A stretch of 64,000 bases of DNA. Source: Heloderma charlesbogerti (lineage: Eukaryota; Chordata; Lepidosauria; Squamata; Helodermatidae). A program made the translations under genes and the position numbers. The stretch covers positions 124,001 through 188,000 of the forward strand of contig JANEZZ010002682.1 of the NCBI GenBank assembly GCA_026122225.1, written 5' to 3'. Shown one piece after another: positions 26,241-41,200 of the stretch (position 1 is the first letter of the stretch; each line of letters begins with the position of its first letter). The notes beneath the pieces are model-generated. The model did not search any database and had not been told where the DNA came from. It saw only the letters and a list, made by a program, of their open reading frames with translations.

Positions 26241-29200
26241 TCTGGTTTACTGAGGCAGGCCCATACGAATGGCAAAGCACTTTGCTTTTAGAAGTGAACT
26301 AAGAAAAATAAAAAGACTGATATCAAAAATACACACACTTTTGGGTTACGCCCAGACTGGGCTTAGCATCAAATTGAAGTATGGTGGGGGCGAAGATCCC
26401 CCCCCCAAAGAAGGAACAATGGCAATCCTAAAAGCAAGATCCACAGGCTAGCCATGTGTCCTACTTTACAGGAGACAGTTGTCTATTTGAAGGGAAGTCC
26501 AGCCCAAGTCTGGTTGGGAGATAAAGAACCCTAAGAAGGGAAAGCAGAGTCTGTGAAGCTGTCCATCAACTGCTGGACTCCAGCAGCAGACTGAGCAGGC
26601 ACAGAGGTCGCAACGAGAAAGCTACCCCCTATTGCAACCCCCACCCCCAATCTTTCCAGCTGCTCTACAGAAACTTTGAGAACTCGTTTTATTTTTGGAT
26701 GCTCTCACCACTCGGGCCTGGCAAAAAAGCATATCGATCGATTCACCAACCATGGTATTATTTGGGGTTTAAAAGATAAAAGAATCACACCACCACAGAA
26801 TCCTAGCAGGCACTCTGCCTTCTTCTTAAAATGGGGAGGGGGGAAACAAAACGAGTGGCCTGCCAGCATCATCCTCATGGTCTCAAACCAAGATCAAAGT
26901 TCAGCTGGACCGCTGATCTGCCCCAGGGAGCCACCACAAGCACTTCTGCTCTGGTCTGAGTGGCCTCCTCAGGAGGCCAGGCGGTGGGAGAGCAAATGCG
27001 GAGATGGGCTGGGTCAGGAGCCCCGAGACACATTCTGGACAAATCTGGAAGCTAATTTTAGCCTGGCAGGAGACATACTTTGTTCTTTCCCCAACTGAAA
27101 TCCCACCACCTTTATGGCGAGTGCAAGTGTCTCATGTAAGTGTGGTCTGAGCATCTGTGGGAGTTGATCAAGAGTTCTTCAAGGACCCTTGATTGAAAGG
27201 GTCAATTCAGGGGACTGAAAAGGAGCACAGGAACATGCCAGTATGAACAGACATAGGGCTTCACATGAAGGTTGTGGTGGTCAGCTTGATGAAAACAACA
27301 CCTACCCACCCCTTTTTGTGGCTGCTGTGAAAAAGGGAAATTCCATGTTGGGGATCATTAGGAAAGAAACCAAACAAAACTGCCAATATCATCCTGCCTT
27401 TATACAAGTCTATGGTGAGACAACACTTGGGAAAGCGTGTACAGTTTTGGTTGCTGCACCTCAAAAAGGTGCAGAAAAAAGGACACACAAAGTGATCGAG
27501 GGGCTGGAGCAACGCCCCTAGGAGGAAAGGTTGCAACAGCCGGGGCTGTTCAGCTTAGAAAAAAGGCGAGTAAGTGGAGAGGATAGAGATTTATAAAATT
27601 ACACATGGTGTAGAGAATGTGGATAGACATTTTTCTCCCTCTCTTGCAACAGAACCTGAGGACATCCTATGAAGCTGAATCGTAGGAGAGTCAGTTCCTA
27701 GCTCAAAACGAGAGACCAAAATACATTAAAAAGGTATATTTCAGCAGGAATTTAATGCAAAAATAATGTGAATTTTCATGCAATTTAAAAAATAAATTTC
27801 AGATTGGTGCAGAAATGGAACAAAACAGGCTTAATGAATGAATGTAAGTGAAATTACACCGCCTGCAAATAGACTGCTCTGCCCTTCCCAAGGCTGATCT
27901 AGCCAATTTCAGTCACTCTCTGCTGAGGGGAGGGGGGATCCCAGGTCCCACCCACCACTACCACTAGCCATGCCCAGTGCTAGCACCCCCCCAACCTGCC
28001 TCCCACCACCACGTGTCCCTAAGGGACAAAAGGTTTGCCCACCCTGGGTTAGTATACAGCAGGGCAGGAAGGGCCGTAGCTCAACGGTAGAGCCCTGCTT
28101 TACATGCAGGAGGTCCCAGGTTTGATCCCCAGGCAGGGCTTAAAAATAATCCTAGCTGAAACCCGTAAAAGCTGCTGCTGCCAGTCTGTGTCGACAATAC
28201 TAAGCTAGATGGACCAAGGGTCTGACTCGGTAAAAGGCAGCTTCCTATGTTCCTAAGCATCAGGGGAACCAGTTTTAACCTCCCATTCGACCATAAAGCT
28301 CCCTGTATGATCTGAAGGTAGCTGCACATTCTTGGTTCATCCTGCTAAACACAGTGGTTGAAAGGATAAAAGAGGGAGAACCCATATTACAGCACCCTGA
28401 GCTCCTTATAGGAAAGGCAGGATGTAAAGGCAAGGAACAAAGACAGCTGTGCCCAACCCTTCGGGTGGGGAGGAGCACAGGCTGTGCCGTTTGCCCCATC
28501 AGGCAGGATGACCACACTACATTTCGAGACGGTAGCAGATTTGTGTGGTGGATTTGAGGAAGGGCCTGCACAGATGGCTGCCACGATCTGTGCTCCATGT
28601 AAGGAGAAAGCTTGTGGATCTTTTTAAAGCTATTCTGACACTCGTGTGTTACTATAATATGGTGTGAAAAATAAAATATTAGCAGTATCCTTTCCTTCCA
28701 AGACTGAATGTCAGGTCTTGTTAAGTTACAAATCCGTATTTTACTTCTTTTCATATCTAAAAACGGAACCAACATTGAACTTTTGGCAGGGAGCAAACTT
28801 TATATTTAAAGTCAGTTAGTAGGCAGGCGAGATTCATCTACTAAAAATGCATCATGTCAGTTGACAGTCCTAAAAATAAACCTGCTAGATCAGATTTTGG
28901 GGGGCAGGGGGTGGGGTAGGGGGAACGGATGCTCAAAATTCAACCACACAGGCCGGAATCAAGTGTCAAAAGCGGAGCTGGTTTCACTATGACAAAGATA
29001 CAAAACTCCAGGCAGACACTTCCACAAAACACCACAAGCTTCCACACCACACAGCTTTAATTTCCTCTGCCTGCCCCACAAAAGAAGTGGGTCAGTGCAC
29101 GGTTGAAATGATGCTCAAAGAATATTTCTGCGTGGGACACGAGGCCCAGCTGCTGCCTCCAGAACTCTAAACACATGAATGGCGCCACTCCTCAAACAGC

Positions 29201-32200
29201 AGCACCACAGCCCTAGAAGTCAGCATAGAGTCAACTTTACCAGGGCCGACAGGGGGAGACAGGATGGGCTGCCATATGCCACATGGGTATAATGAGAATT
29301 TTGCCCTTCTTGGCATGGTTTCCAAGTGAACTTGACTCTTTGCCTGGGGCAGCGTTCCAATTGTACACCCTGCTGATCCTCACTTGATGCTGGGAGGAGT
29401 AAAGCATAGCTGTGAGCTTTCAGAGGCAGAGCGGCTGAAACTGGCTGTAGCTCAGTGGCACATGCCTTATACGAAGAAGGTGCCAGGTTCAAATCCCAGG
29501 TGTCTTCAATTAGAAGAATCCAGTAGCTGACAAGTGGAAAGTCAGAGCAGACAATACTGGGCAAGGTGGTCCAATGTCCGGACCTGGAATAACGTGCCTT
29601 CCTATGTTCCAGATAGACTGCTCCTGCTCAGAAGCCATTGTGTGGGGGACTCCAGTGTCCTGAAGTATTCAATGGCTGAATGCGCTTTGCTGTGGTAGGG
29701 CTCCCTCGCCCAGGACTGCCTGCTATGAGTGGCAGCAGCTCTCACGGGTCTCAAGCTGAGAAGGGTCTTTCTCCACCACTGTCACCCGTTAAGTGGAGAT
29801 GAGAGGGATTGAGTCTGAGGCCTTCTCTGTGCAAAGCAGGGGCTCTGTGTTGGAGCTTGGGTCCCCCCCCCATCTCAGGACCCAACACACCTCGTGCCCA
29901 GAGACATGAAAATAAATGCTTATCGGACAGTTCTTAGAAGTCCCCATGCTGAAGAGCTTGCATAAAAACAAGCCTGAGAGGAAATCGGAAATGCCGTGCC
30001 AGTCACCAGCGCAATCTGGAGCGGAGCATCGGCTGAGAACAGGATGGGGGCAAGCTCTCCTTTGAAGCAGCAGGGTCAGAATGCAACGGAATGACTCCAG
30101 CTTGCAAACAAAACATTTTCTTGCACTGCTCTAATTCAGCAGATACAAATCCCCATGGATATATTATATTATAGACAGAAGCCAGTTCCCCAACGGTCTG
30201 TCCCCTCATCCCTACATTCTGTCACACTGTGGAGTGACCAAGGGACAAACTAGAACTGAGCCAAGCAGGAGAGGAAGCGTAGCTCGGCTCGGCGCAGAGG
30301 ACATGTGCTTTGCCTGTTGAAGGTCTCACGTTCAATCCCAGACGTCTCTGTTAAAAGGACCTCAGATAGCTGCGCTTAGAGAAGACACCCAGAGTGGACC
30401 AGCCTGCCCCAACCTGGTGCCCTTCAGAATTGTTGGACTACAACCGTCATCACCCCTGACCACGCTGTCTAGGGCCAATGGGAGTTGTAGTCCAACATAT
30501 CTGGAGAGCACCAGGTTGGGGGAGGCTGCAATATTGTTTTACACTCCCCTGTCTCCAAGCAGAAGGATGTTTCGGGGAACAGCCTTTATGCAGGGTCTCC
30601 AGAGAGCAACCTCCTAGAGTTGAAAGGGATCCAAGTGTCATCCCCACACCAATGCAGGAAATCCACTTTTGCAGCAGCTTACAGGTGGCCATGTAGCCTC
30701 TGCTTAAAAACTTCCCATGAAGGACAGTCTACCACTTCCATTGTCAAATGGCTAGTACCATCAGGAAGTAAGTCACACTTTTTGTAATACCTGCCCATTC
30801 ACAAATGCAGACCTTGGGCAGAGGGGAACAGCACTGAGAAAGCACTAGTCTTGAAAGCAACACCAGCTTCTCCATAAGCAAGAGCAGATTTCTAACATTG
30901 CCCACAGCTTTGTCTCTCCAAAAACACATACAAAATCCGGCAGCCCCCTTTATCTCCTTCATTAGCTGCATTCAAGATTGCATGGCCGGCTGGGAGATGC
31001 TTGGAATTTTAGGACTTTTATTTTCTGTCTAAACATGCATAGGATTGCACCGTTAGCATGTAAGATGGATGTGAAAAGCTACAATGAACTTTTAAAAAAA
31101 CCTGGGGAGATAAAACTATGGTCAGCTGCATCCACTAGGCAGTATTGCCCTTCAAGTCAGAACCTGCTGCTCTGCCACGTGCTCTTTCCGGAGCGGAGAA
31201 GAGGAACAAGTTCCAAGAAGTAGCAGTTCAGAGAAAGAAGAACCTCAAAGCTGCCCAGAACTGAGAAACGGGGGTGGGGGGGGAGGGAGGGGGAGGAGGC
31301 AGGGAGAAAAGTCCAGGGCATAAATTAAGAGAGAAAAAGTGACAAAAAAAAAAGAAATGATGCATCCCACCGATAAGGTGGCTAACAAAGTCCGGGCTTC
31401 GTAGAAACATCTCCCCAGCCACAGTCTGCATACACGAAAGGCAGGGCGGGCCGACGAGTCTGATCTGTAGATATCTGGATGAGGCAGGGAGGAAGGAGCT
31501 TTGCCCCTCAGCAGCAAAAAACGGCACAGGCCACTTTTCAGCCCCACCACCCCGCCCCCACCAGTGGGAGATGAAAGAGGTTTGGCGTGCTTGGGAGCCC
31601 CAGGCTGCCACCACATGAGACTCATCTCTTTCATATAGAAGCGTTTCCGAGATGCTCCCTGAAGCTTTACCCGCTGACCCACTCTGCCAGAGCACTCGGC
31701 CAAAGCCTCGGAGCTCCAGAAAGCAGCTGTCTAAGGCACACAGCTCCAACAAGTAAAGTCCAATCAAGCTTCTAGTCCTCTGCCTGGAGCTCAAACGAGG
31801 CTGACAGCGCGTTTGAGAATGTGCAGAGGGCTTTCCCCCCTTCACCATTGAGTCCAGAGTGCTGTCTTCCCTACGGATCAGTGGTGCTGTGAGGGCACCA
31901 CTCGCAACATCACTGGGGCAAGTCCCAGCATGTCATGGCTTCCACTGGGAGAAGCTTGATTCAGCCCAACATTTTTAAGGGGGGAAAACCCAACCAACAT
32001 GTTTCAGGTAAGGCAAGACTTTGGAAAGTCTATAGGTCATTTGCAAACAAAGAGCCACTTGTCAAGGAATTAAATGGTTTAAATTATACCTGCAGTGTTT
32101 TTATCGATGTGGCTTTACAGATATGTGTTTGGGTGACTTTCTTTTCGTTGTTATGAGCCCCAGTTGGCGGGCGGGGGGGGGGGGAAGCGTTTAACAGATT

Positions 32201-35200
32201 TTATAAACAAATCACCCATCACTTTCTAACCAAAAGAGAGAGAGAGAGACAGAGAGACAGAGAGATGCTGGCATTTTTGACAGCCTGCCTGGAGGCCTGA
32301 GCCCAGTCTGTATACATACTACAATTCCATGGGAACAGAGAATGAGGTAGGCACAGAAACCAGCTCCCCTGGAACCTTGTTTAAAAAGAAAGGAAGTTAT
32401 GGATTTATGCTGTAATAGTCAGAGGCACGGCTACACCGTCTTGTGACAGGCCCAATCAGAATAAGTTACACAAAACAGCAAACATGGTGAATAAATTATG
32501 CACACTTTTTCAATTTGCATCCAATTCTTACAAGTCTCAGAATTCAGCTCAGCTTTGTGCAATTGTTTTTAAAGCACACGATTGACTCATCTCTTCCTTC
32601 ATGTTGCAGACATTGGGGAAGGAGACTAGAGTTACTCAGAAGAAGCATGGAGTAATAGCAGATTGGTCTTACCTTATTATTTCAGGGTACCACCCATCTC
32701 CCTTCCAACTAGGAGTGATGGGGAGGTTACAGGATTCAGCACATGCATAAAATCTAACCAGCTCTCTCCCCCGACCCCCAGATAGGCCAAGTGATGGAGA
32801 GATGTCAATGGCAGATTTGTGGTTGCAACCAAAAGCAAGATTACAAGGTCACATCAAGGACACAGCTGCCACCCTTTCCTTTTGAAGACTGAGCTGCTAA
32901 TTCCAGCAACCGTGCAGAGAATCTACCCACTGAAAAACCAAACCAAATTCCCCCAAATATTTTGCCCAAGCCCTTCTTGCACTTATATTTCATAGACAAT
33001 TCTTTTTAAAAAATCTCATGCTTTGGGCCTGTTCACACAACAGCATTTTTTAAAGTGAAATTTAAAAAAAAAACATTTTAAAATGTAACAGCGAACCCTA
33101 CCTTGGGAAATACATCGATACTGATATATTTATACGCACATGAAACAGATACAAAGATGCAATCACAGCCCGGAGATTCTAGAACTCTCCATCTCAGGTC
33201 AAAGGGAAAGACTGATATTCAAATCCGTATCATGTCTCCATCTCATAAAAATTGGCACAAGACCACAAAGACTTGGCTCCCACAGAACTTCCTCTTTTTC
33301 CTACCATCTCTTGGCCGTATATACTCTGTTAGTTTGACCAAACACCACTATTCCCCACATTTTACAGTGCAATACCATGGATGTTTACTCAGGAGTCAGT
33401 CGCACAGTATTCAGCAAGGTGGTGCCCAGTTCAGATCTCAACTCAACCATAATGGCCCAGAAACCACCATGGAGGCGATGGGGCACTGCCTGGAGCAGCC
33501 TGGACAAGGGGTGCAAAATGGGCAAATGACTAAAACGTCAAAATATATTCTTTTTTGATTATGGAATGCTGAAGCATGTTTTCAAGATGGCCTTGAAAAG
33601 GCTGAGTGGGGGCAGCTGCTAGAGGAGGAGGATGCTAATCAGCGACTTGGGACACTGGACAGCAATACCCAGATTTTTGCATGCCAGCTTTCAGCAGGAG
33701 CAGTCTATCTGAGAAGTAGACATCATTCCAGCAAGCTGAAGCAGAGGGAGATGAGATGGGAAGGTGATAGTCCATCAGCCCTGCTGAAAAACCACTTGCT
33801 TTTTCCTCTTCCCTCCTCAGCCCTTTTTCCTTTTGTGTCATGTCTTTTAAGATTGGAAGCCTGCAGGCAGGCACTATCTTGCTTTTCTGAATTGTATTTA
33901 AGGCACCCTGGGAGCCTTTTTTGGCTGAGGAGCAGGATTAAAATGCTTTGAAAAAATAAAGAAATAAATTTGTGACAACATGGAATTTTGCAGCAGCAGT
34001 ATTCTTAAAGCTCTTCCACCATTCTTAACTCACTCCAGATTTTACCAACCACTACTGACAGGGGATCAGAGCAGCGATAATGTTCTGTTCTAGAGTTTTA
34101 CGCTTCTATACTTATTACATAAATATACATAACAGCTGGAAGGTGGTCCATTTGAGTTTGTGTGATGCTGGTTCCTGGCTGAGGTGGGGCAGAGGCATAG
34201 AAATGGGAGACTGTCCTGGGGAGCAGAAATGGCTAACTACAGCTCTGAAGAGGCTGTAGGGTAGCCATTATCTCTCCTCTCCTTCCCCGTTAATCTAGAA
34301 TGTGCCTCCAGGCTTCCACATGTTTGCATGAAAATCTATTTGTGGGGTTAATTTTAAAGGGGGGTGGGAAGGAAGGGCCCCTGATCTAATGGGCTGGACT
34401 GCAATCACTGCGGGTGTCATGGGCTGGAAACGGCTCCCTCCCAAGCTGCAAAGAATGCTTCCCATCGAGCTCCCTCCCAAGCCCTTCTTGATCCAGCTTG
34501 AGAGGCTTTTGTGGCAGAAGAAAAAAATCCCCAGGGAGACCCAAGCGCGCACACTAAATCTGTGCGCAGGCAGGAAGGAACTCTTTTGGATTGTGGCCAT
34601 GGACTTTCCCTCTGCGTATAAAAATGCTGGACTGTGAGGACGATTCCAGTCACAAAAGCTTCCTTGTTGAAATAGCAAACAGCTGTTTAGCAACAAAGCA
34701 AGGAGAAAGAAGTCCAGGTGGGGGCAGTGAGACAACTTACCCCCCTACCCACATCAAACATGTATTTCTTATTAAGCGAAACATGTCGAAGAAGAGAGGC
34801 CGAAGGGAGACGTTTAAATTATATTGGGGAAAACCAGGCCCTTAGCGTTGTGGCAAGAGACTGGCTGAGTAACCCCCTTTGTGCATTGATGAAAGCAGAA
34901 GGTGGGTGAGGGGGTCGGTTTTGCATGCTGGCTATGAATGAACAAATATTTTGTTACTAAAAAGTCTTGAGAGAAAACAAGAAAAAAGAAGGCAAAACCA
35001 CATACTTTCATTTTGATCAAGAACAAAATGCTGCCTCTTTCAGCCAGAGTCTTACACTATCACTCTCAGTTCTTTCATAACAAAACCTTTTCAAGGAGAG
35101 GACCAGACGAAAAAAGGAAGAACAGATCAGCCCCAAAGTTAACCTCAAGGGAGAAATGCAAAATACAAACCATGTGCAGGTTGGAAAAACAGCCAAAATA

Positions 35201-38200
35201 TTAACGGGATCTGTGGGAAGCTGGCGGCCCAAAGGCCTAATCCGGCCTCACAAGGGCTTTCCCATTTGGCCCCAAAGGACAGACTTGGATTCTAAAGATG
35301 CCCTCGCTTGCGTACACACTGCCACGATATTGGGCACCTCGGCTGGTTTCTCTCTGGCAAAGGGCCCTCTAGCTCCTTCCTCTCCAGTGCGAAGGACAAC
35401 TAAGGCTCTGCACCTCTCAGCTGCTGCCGGCTGCCTTGCACAAGCCATAGTGACACGGGCATGTGAGAGCAAACAGCCAAGGGGGGCAAGGAGAGAATTT
35501 TCACCCAGCCACTGGGGAGGAGGGGTTAAAGAGCCCTTCAGCCTGAGCTCTGGCTCTTCCAGGAGCAAATCAGACCACGAAGCCAACATGGCTGGCTCTT
35601 CCACCAGGGGTCAACCCCAAGTTTATATTCCCACTGAGAAATGAGTTATCAGTTGTGGGTACATGCATCAACAGTTGCCACACATGCCACAGCTGCATAA
35701 TACAACATTCCTTTGGGAAGGATTATGCCGTTCTTTCTATTCTAGTGCAAGAGACACCGCTCGTTTGCACAGCAGGCACAAGTGCGCTTGCCTCCCGGGG
35801 CTGTGCCGGCTGTGAACGCTCAGTGACGGATCCTTCCCCACCTCGGCAATTGGAAGGCTTGGATGCAGCCCAGCCAGTGGAGAGGGGGCTGAGCTCGCTT
35901 GCCAGTAGGCAGCTGGTTTCCAGGCTTTGCTATATAAAGCAAGTCGAGTTTGCAAATACCCCCTTGCTTGTGCAGGCAGATCTGGTCACCTGGAGGTGAT
36001 TTTTGCTATTCCAAATGTTTGTGAGCAAATTGATTTTTGCAGATTTGATTTGCAAACAGGGACCTCCCATCCTCGCTCCTTTCCTGCCCTCCCCGCCTCA
36101 CTTCCCTTGACGCTTTTCACCAAACGCATGATTACGATTCAACACAAGAACACAGGAAACAGCCGGCGCACTCATGCGCTCTCCAGCCCAAATGAACACA
36201 GATATGCAACCGCGCAGGAAATCAAAAAGGAAGATCTCGAGAGAATTTCTCTCCCCCCCCCCCAAACAACAAATCCGGCCGAGTTTCCAGCCAATTGTGC
36301 AAGCAGAAGAGGAACTTGCTAAATTAGCCAGATGAGGAAAACTGCTGAGATAACAAAAACTCCTGAAGGGGGACAGGAAAGAGCAGGAGAGAGGGAGGGA
36401 GGCAGGGAAGCCATCAGCCAGAGTGGAGGAGCTTTAGTGGGAGGCAGAAGTAAGATTTGAAGATTCCTTACTGTCAACAGATTCAAGGTTTTGCAGAATG
36501 GAGGAATGGGGCATTGCTTCTCCCTAAGGGATGGGAGGCAAGTCTAGTCCCCCAAACTGGAGAATAGTCCAGTCACAATAGCACAGTCCCCGCAAACACA
36601 CCACATCCCTTTCTCTCCCATGCTGATGCAAAGGTTCTTCAATCTTCCACCAACCCTGTAGAAACAGCAACATGGGCTTTGGTGGAGTTCCCCACCACCA
36701 CAGTGCTCACTCCCCTGTGCAAGCCAAGAAGCAGGCCCACGAAAGGGAGTAGAAATGGGGCTGGAAAAGCCTGCTTTCCTCTGGGGAAGATGGGGTTAAA
36801 GAGCCCTTTGTGTGAACCTCCCTTCGGGAGCGAGCTAGCAGGCCAAGCCAGCGCCCTGGCCCTCCAACTTGGTTCACTTCAAAACATGGCCCTTGGCTCA
36901 CAAAGGAAAGGATGTGGGATCTTTTCAGTCTGGGCCACAGAAGTAATCACTTAGCACATGCTGGCTGGGAATGATGGGAGTTGCAGTCTAACACATCTGG
37001 AGAGTTGGGGAAGGCGGCTGTACTGCATCTATTGAAAAACAGAACAACAGGTTCTCCGAGGGAAACTCTTACAGGGCAAGAGATGCTCTTGAAAACGATC
37101 AGTTTCCAGCCAGGGTGCATGAGGTTCACTGGACAGGCATAAGCCAAAACAGGTTCCCAGACGCTCCACTTTCCTGACTTGTAAAGTCAGAAGATACCTG
37201 ACACACATGATACTATTCATGAAATTAGCAATTTCATGAATGATGGTTGGCTTTATTTATTTTTAAAGTGTCAAATAGCAGGTGTGCCCCCTCCCCGCCC
37301 CAAGAGCCCAGATCTGGAATGGGAGTCTGATGACTTGAACCTTGTGCATGTGCGTGTCCCTCCCCCATGCTACTATCTCGATCTGGATCAGGACCACGGA
37401 GTCTTCTATTTGCATTGGGAAGAAAGCTCCCATTGGCGCCAGTTGCTACATGATTAATGCTACATCTAATTTGGCCCCAGGGATCAGCTTAAGAAAACAT
37501 ATATATCAGGGAACGCCCATGTGTGAACGTTAACTAAGATGGCAAAGGATTTAAATTCTGCTTCCAGGGCCTGCCGGCTTAGTTTCACTGATATTGCAAG
37601 ATCCTGAGGCAGGTGTGCATGAATGTTACAGGAACACAGGTCAGGTTTCATTCAGTATAGCCTTTTGAGATGGTTCCTGTCATCTTTATATTTTATTGGA
37701 TTAGCCAACAAATCTCTAACAACCAGAACTTAGCCCATGGTGTTTCAGGGGCTGTAATTCTCTGATGAGCTGCCTGATTCCCCACCACTACCAACCGAAC
37801 TGTTGAAACACACACAGACATGCACAATCAAAGCAAACAAAATACACTGACTGATGAAAGAATGCGTGCTTTTGCGCTTCACATAACTCAGGCTGGGGAG
37901 TTCGGTGAAACTCAAAAGCTTGCAAGCACTAGCACAGGGCTTGGCCCCCACTGTGCTCCTAATGATGGGACCTGAAGACTCCCCACCCCCAATCCCAACC
38001 ACAAGTCTCGCATGCCTCCCCAAATTTGCCAAGGTGATGGGGGTGGGGTGTGAGGAGGGCTCATGGTGACCAGGTCTCAGGACAGAGGTCTGGACATGCC
38101 ACAAGATGGTCACATTTTTGTTGGGAAGCCAGGGAAACGTGGTTGCCACAAGCCCTCACCATCGCCTGCCCCCCTTGGTAGGGTAAGTGAAGCAGAGAAG

Positions 38201-41200
38201 GTTTGTGGAGAAGGCGTCCCAAAACAAGCCCACCTCTCTCTAGGCTCAGAGGGCTTTGGATACTTGACATAAAATCGGCTAAAATCCAACTCCTGAGCCT
38301 CCCCCTCAGCCGAACACTCCCCCCAAACTTTGTCACATCACTAGTTTATTACAGGACAGGAAGCAAGGTGACTTCTTGAAGCCACATTAGGCAGGGGAAA
38401 CCAAGAGTTTGGTATTCTTTCAAGAGCCTGCTATCATACAGTCCCACTTCCTATATATACAGGAAGTGCTTCCTCTGTACACAGGAAGCAGGATTGTTTC
38501 TCTTGTCTGGATTAAGGCATCTCCTTTCTGAGTTTGTTTCTTAAAACAATACCATACGTTAACAGTGTTAAACGTCCAAAAGGAAGGGAGGGTGTAGGGG
38601 GAAATAGTGGGAATAACGGAGGAATGGGAGGTGCTGGTGGATGCTGGGGAGCAGGAAGGGCCCAAGAAAATGAAAGCAACAGGCAAGAAAGTTTGACAAC
38701 CTCCGTCAACATTGGACTGCTCAGCTGCTGTAAATAAACACGGCAGTAACTTATAACACAGTCCCATACACGTTTACTCAGAAATAAGCCCCACTATGTT
38801 CAGTAGGGCTTACTCTCAAGTATGCACGCACAGAATGATCTGTAGGCCTTGAAGACCACCGGTGCTGAAATTCCAAGTGCTCAGATAGACTACTCCTGCT
38901 CAGAAGGTGCTTTGCAAAAAAAGAAAGAAAAAGTGACTACAAAAAACCCTGCTGGTTGCTGGCTCCTGCTACGCTGGTTGTGGAGTGAGCTTCCCAGAGA
39001 GCCTCGCCTGGCACCTACGTTGTGCTCTTTCTGGTGCCAGGCAAACCTGGCACCTTTTTATTTTCTCAGCATTTTAGTCTTTCAGTTTCTATATTACATC
39101 TGGCACTGTATTTTAAAAGTTCGCACTGCTTACTAGGTTCAATTTGGTAAACTTGTATCTTGTATTTTATTGTGTTGTATTCTATGGTTTTAATTGTTGT
39201 GAACTTGCCCAGAGAGCTTTGGCTATTGGATGGTATAGAAATATAATCAATCAATTAATTAATTAATGTCAATAATATCACATCTATTGTCGTCTCCTCC
39301 CCTATTCCAACAGTATGCCAGTGGTGAGTATGCTTTGCTGCAGAAGTGGGATTGTAGCTCAGTACACGCCTTACACACAGAAGGTCCCAGATTGAATCCC
39401 CCGCCTTGTCAGGCAGGGCTGGGAAAAAGGCTCCTACAATACTGGGCTAGATGGACCAAGGATCTGACACTGCATAAACCAGCTTTATAGGGCCAGTAAA
39501 ATACTGCAACAGCACCACAGTCTGCCTGGCGTGCTGCCCTTACTAACCCTCTGAACAAGCTGGCACCTGCTTTTTCTCCCCTACCATCTTGAAAACATGC
39601 TAAGATTATTCCATACTGAAAACAAGAACTTTCCAGAGCCTCATGTTAATAAAATAACTGTCAACAGATTACATAATCTTTAATGCCCATTTTCTGCCCC
39701 AGGATAGGGCGGTGTTTTGTTGGTTTTTTAAATGCTTGTAGCGCTAGCTTCTTATGTAAGTTGGAAATCTATACCCAAAAAGGGGGTGTGGGGGGGAGAG
39801 ACTGGTGGTTTTTTCCCTGTGGACTTCTCTTAAAAAAAAAGAAAAGATCAAATCACACACACACATGGCAACACAGTTTCCAGAATAAGAAGAAAAAACA
39901 TTCTTCAACGATTAATGTCAACAGAAGTGTGGTTAAGTGCTTGAAGTCGAAGCCCACCCCACCCCAAAACGTCCTCATCCGGAAATGACCAAGGATGGGA
40001 AAAAGCTGTGGTTTAATAAATGATGAACCAAGCTTTCACACATCTTGCCTTCCCCAGGCTCCCCTGAAAATGCAGAAAGGGAAAGGCAGCTTCTCAGGAA
40101 AACACACGCACGCCACAGCTCACAGAACTCCAGTGCAGGCCTCGCTGCCCGCTTTCAAAGAAACAAACCCCTCAGTACTTCCGTGATTATATGGCAAGGA
40201 AACAAGGGCCCTGGTTTAAAACACGCCCCCCGCCTTAACTGGGGCTGTGGCTGAACTGCGGCTTAGCTCTGAAACCTTGTTTCAAGGCTGGGATTCAAGA
40301 GCAGCTTCACACCTTGCGCAAGGACACCCCCCCCTCCCCAGGTCTCCCACTGAGCGCATTTAGCAACAGGGAGTGACAGCTCACCTCGCTTCCTGAGGAG
40401 CACGCTAGCCGCACGTGTGTTTTCAGACACTTGACGCTCCAAAAGAATACATTTTTTATAAAGAAAAAATACACACAGGGCCCGTGTGCCGTAGTGGTGA
40501 GATTGTTGGACTGGGACTCAGGAGATCCGGTTTACTCCCCACGCGGCCATGAAGCTCGCTGGGTGACTCTGGGCCTGTCACTGACTCTCAGCCTGAGCCA
40601 CCTCAGAGGGATGTTGTGAGGAAAAAATGGAGAGGAGGAGGATCGTGCATGCTGCCTTGGGCTCCTGCTAGAGGAAAAAAGGCAGGATATGAATGTGATA
40701 ACAAATTTCATTTAAAAAAATTAAGTGTACACCTTGGAATGTAATGCGCAAAGAAGCCCTCAGTGCTGGGAGGAAGACATAAACGATGCGAAGTGCCCAC
40801 TTATTATTTTTTTTACTGTTTTGTTATTACATTTATATCCCGGCTTTTCTTCAGGGACTTTAAGGCAGCACACACGGCTCTCCCTCTTCCCCATTTTACC
40901 CTTACAGCAACCCAGTGAGGTAGGCAAGGGCTGAGGGAGAGTGACTGCCCCACGATCACGCACAGCAGTAAGCTTCATGGCAGCCTGTGGATTTGTATCT
41001 GGGTCTCCCCGGTCCTAGTCTGGCACTCTACTCCCCCCCCAGCTCTTTTGAACTTCCTACACCCCTAAGCATATGCAGAGTTCCAAAGCCGCCCCCACAG
41101 AGGGAAGCCTTAATTTGAACCTGGAACCAGCAAGGTTCAGCCTTGGAAACCATTTCTGAATAACAGGACATAGCCCTGGAAGACATCCAACAGCATCAAA

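Noticed and set aside
28075..28145. Apparent tRNA gene with a TAC anticodon-like loop
   Set aside because: The acceptor arms do not pair, and the sequence continues into a SINE body repeated many times in the window.
31228..31848. 206-codon - strand frame
   Set aside because: Low-complexity Pro/Ser/Phe-rich translation of intronic sequence with no flanking gene signals.
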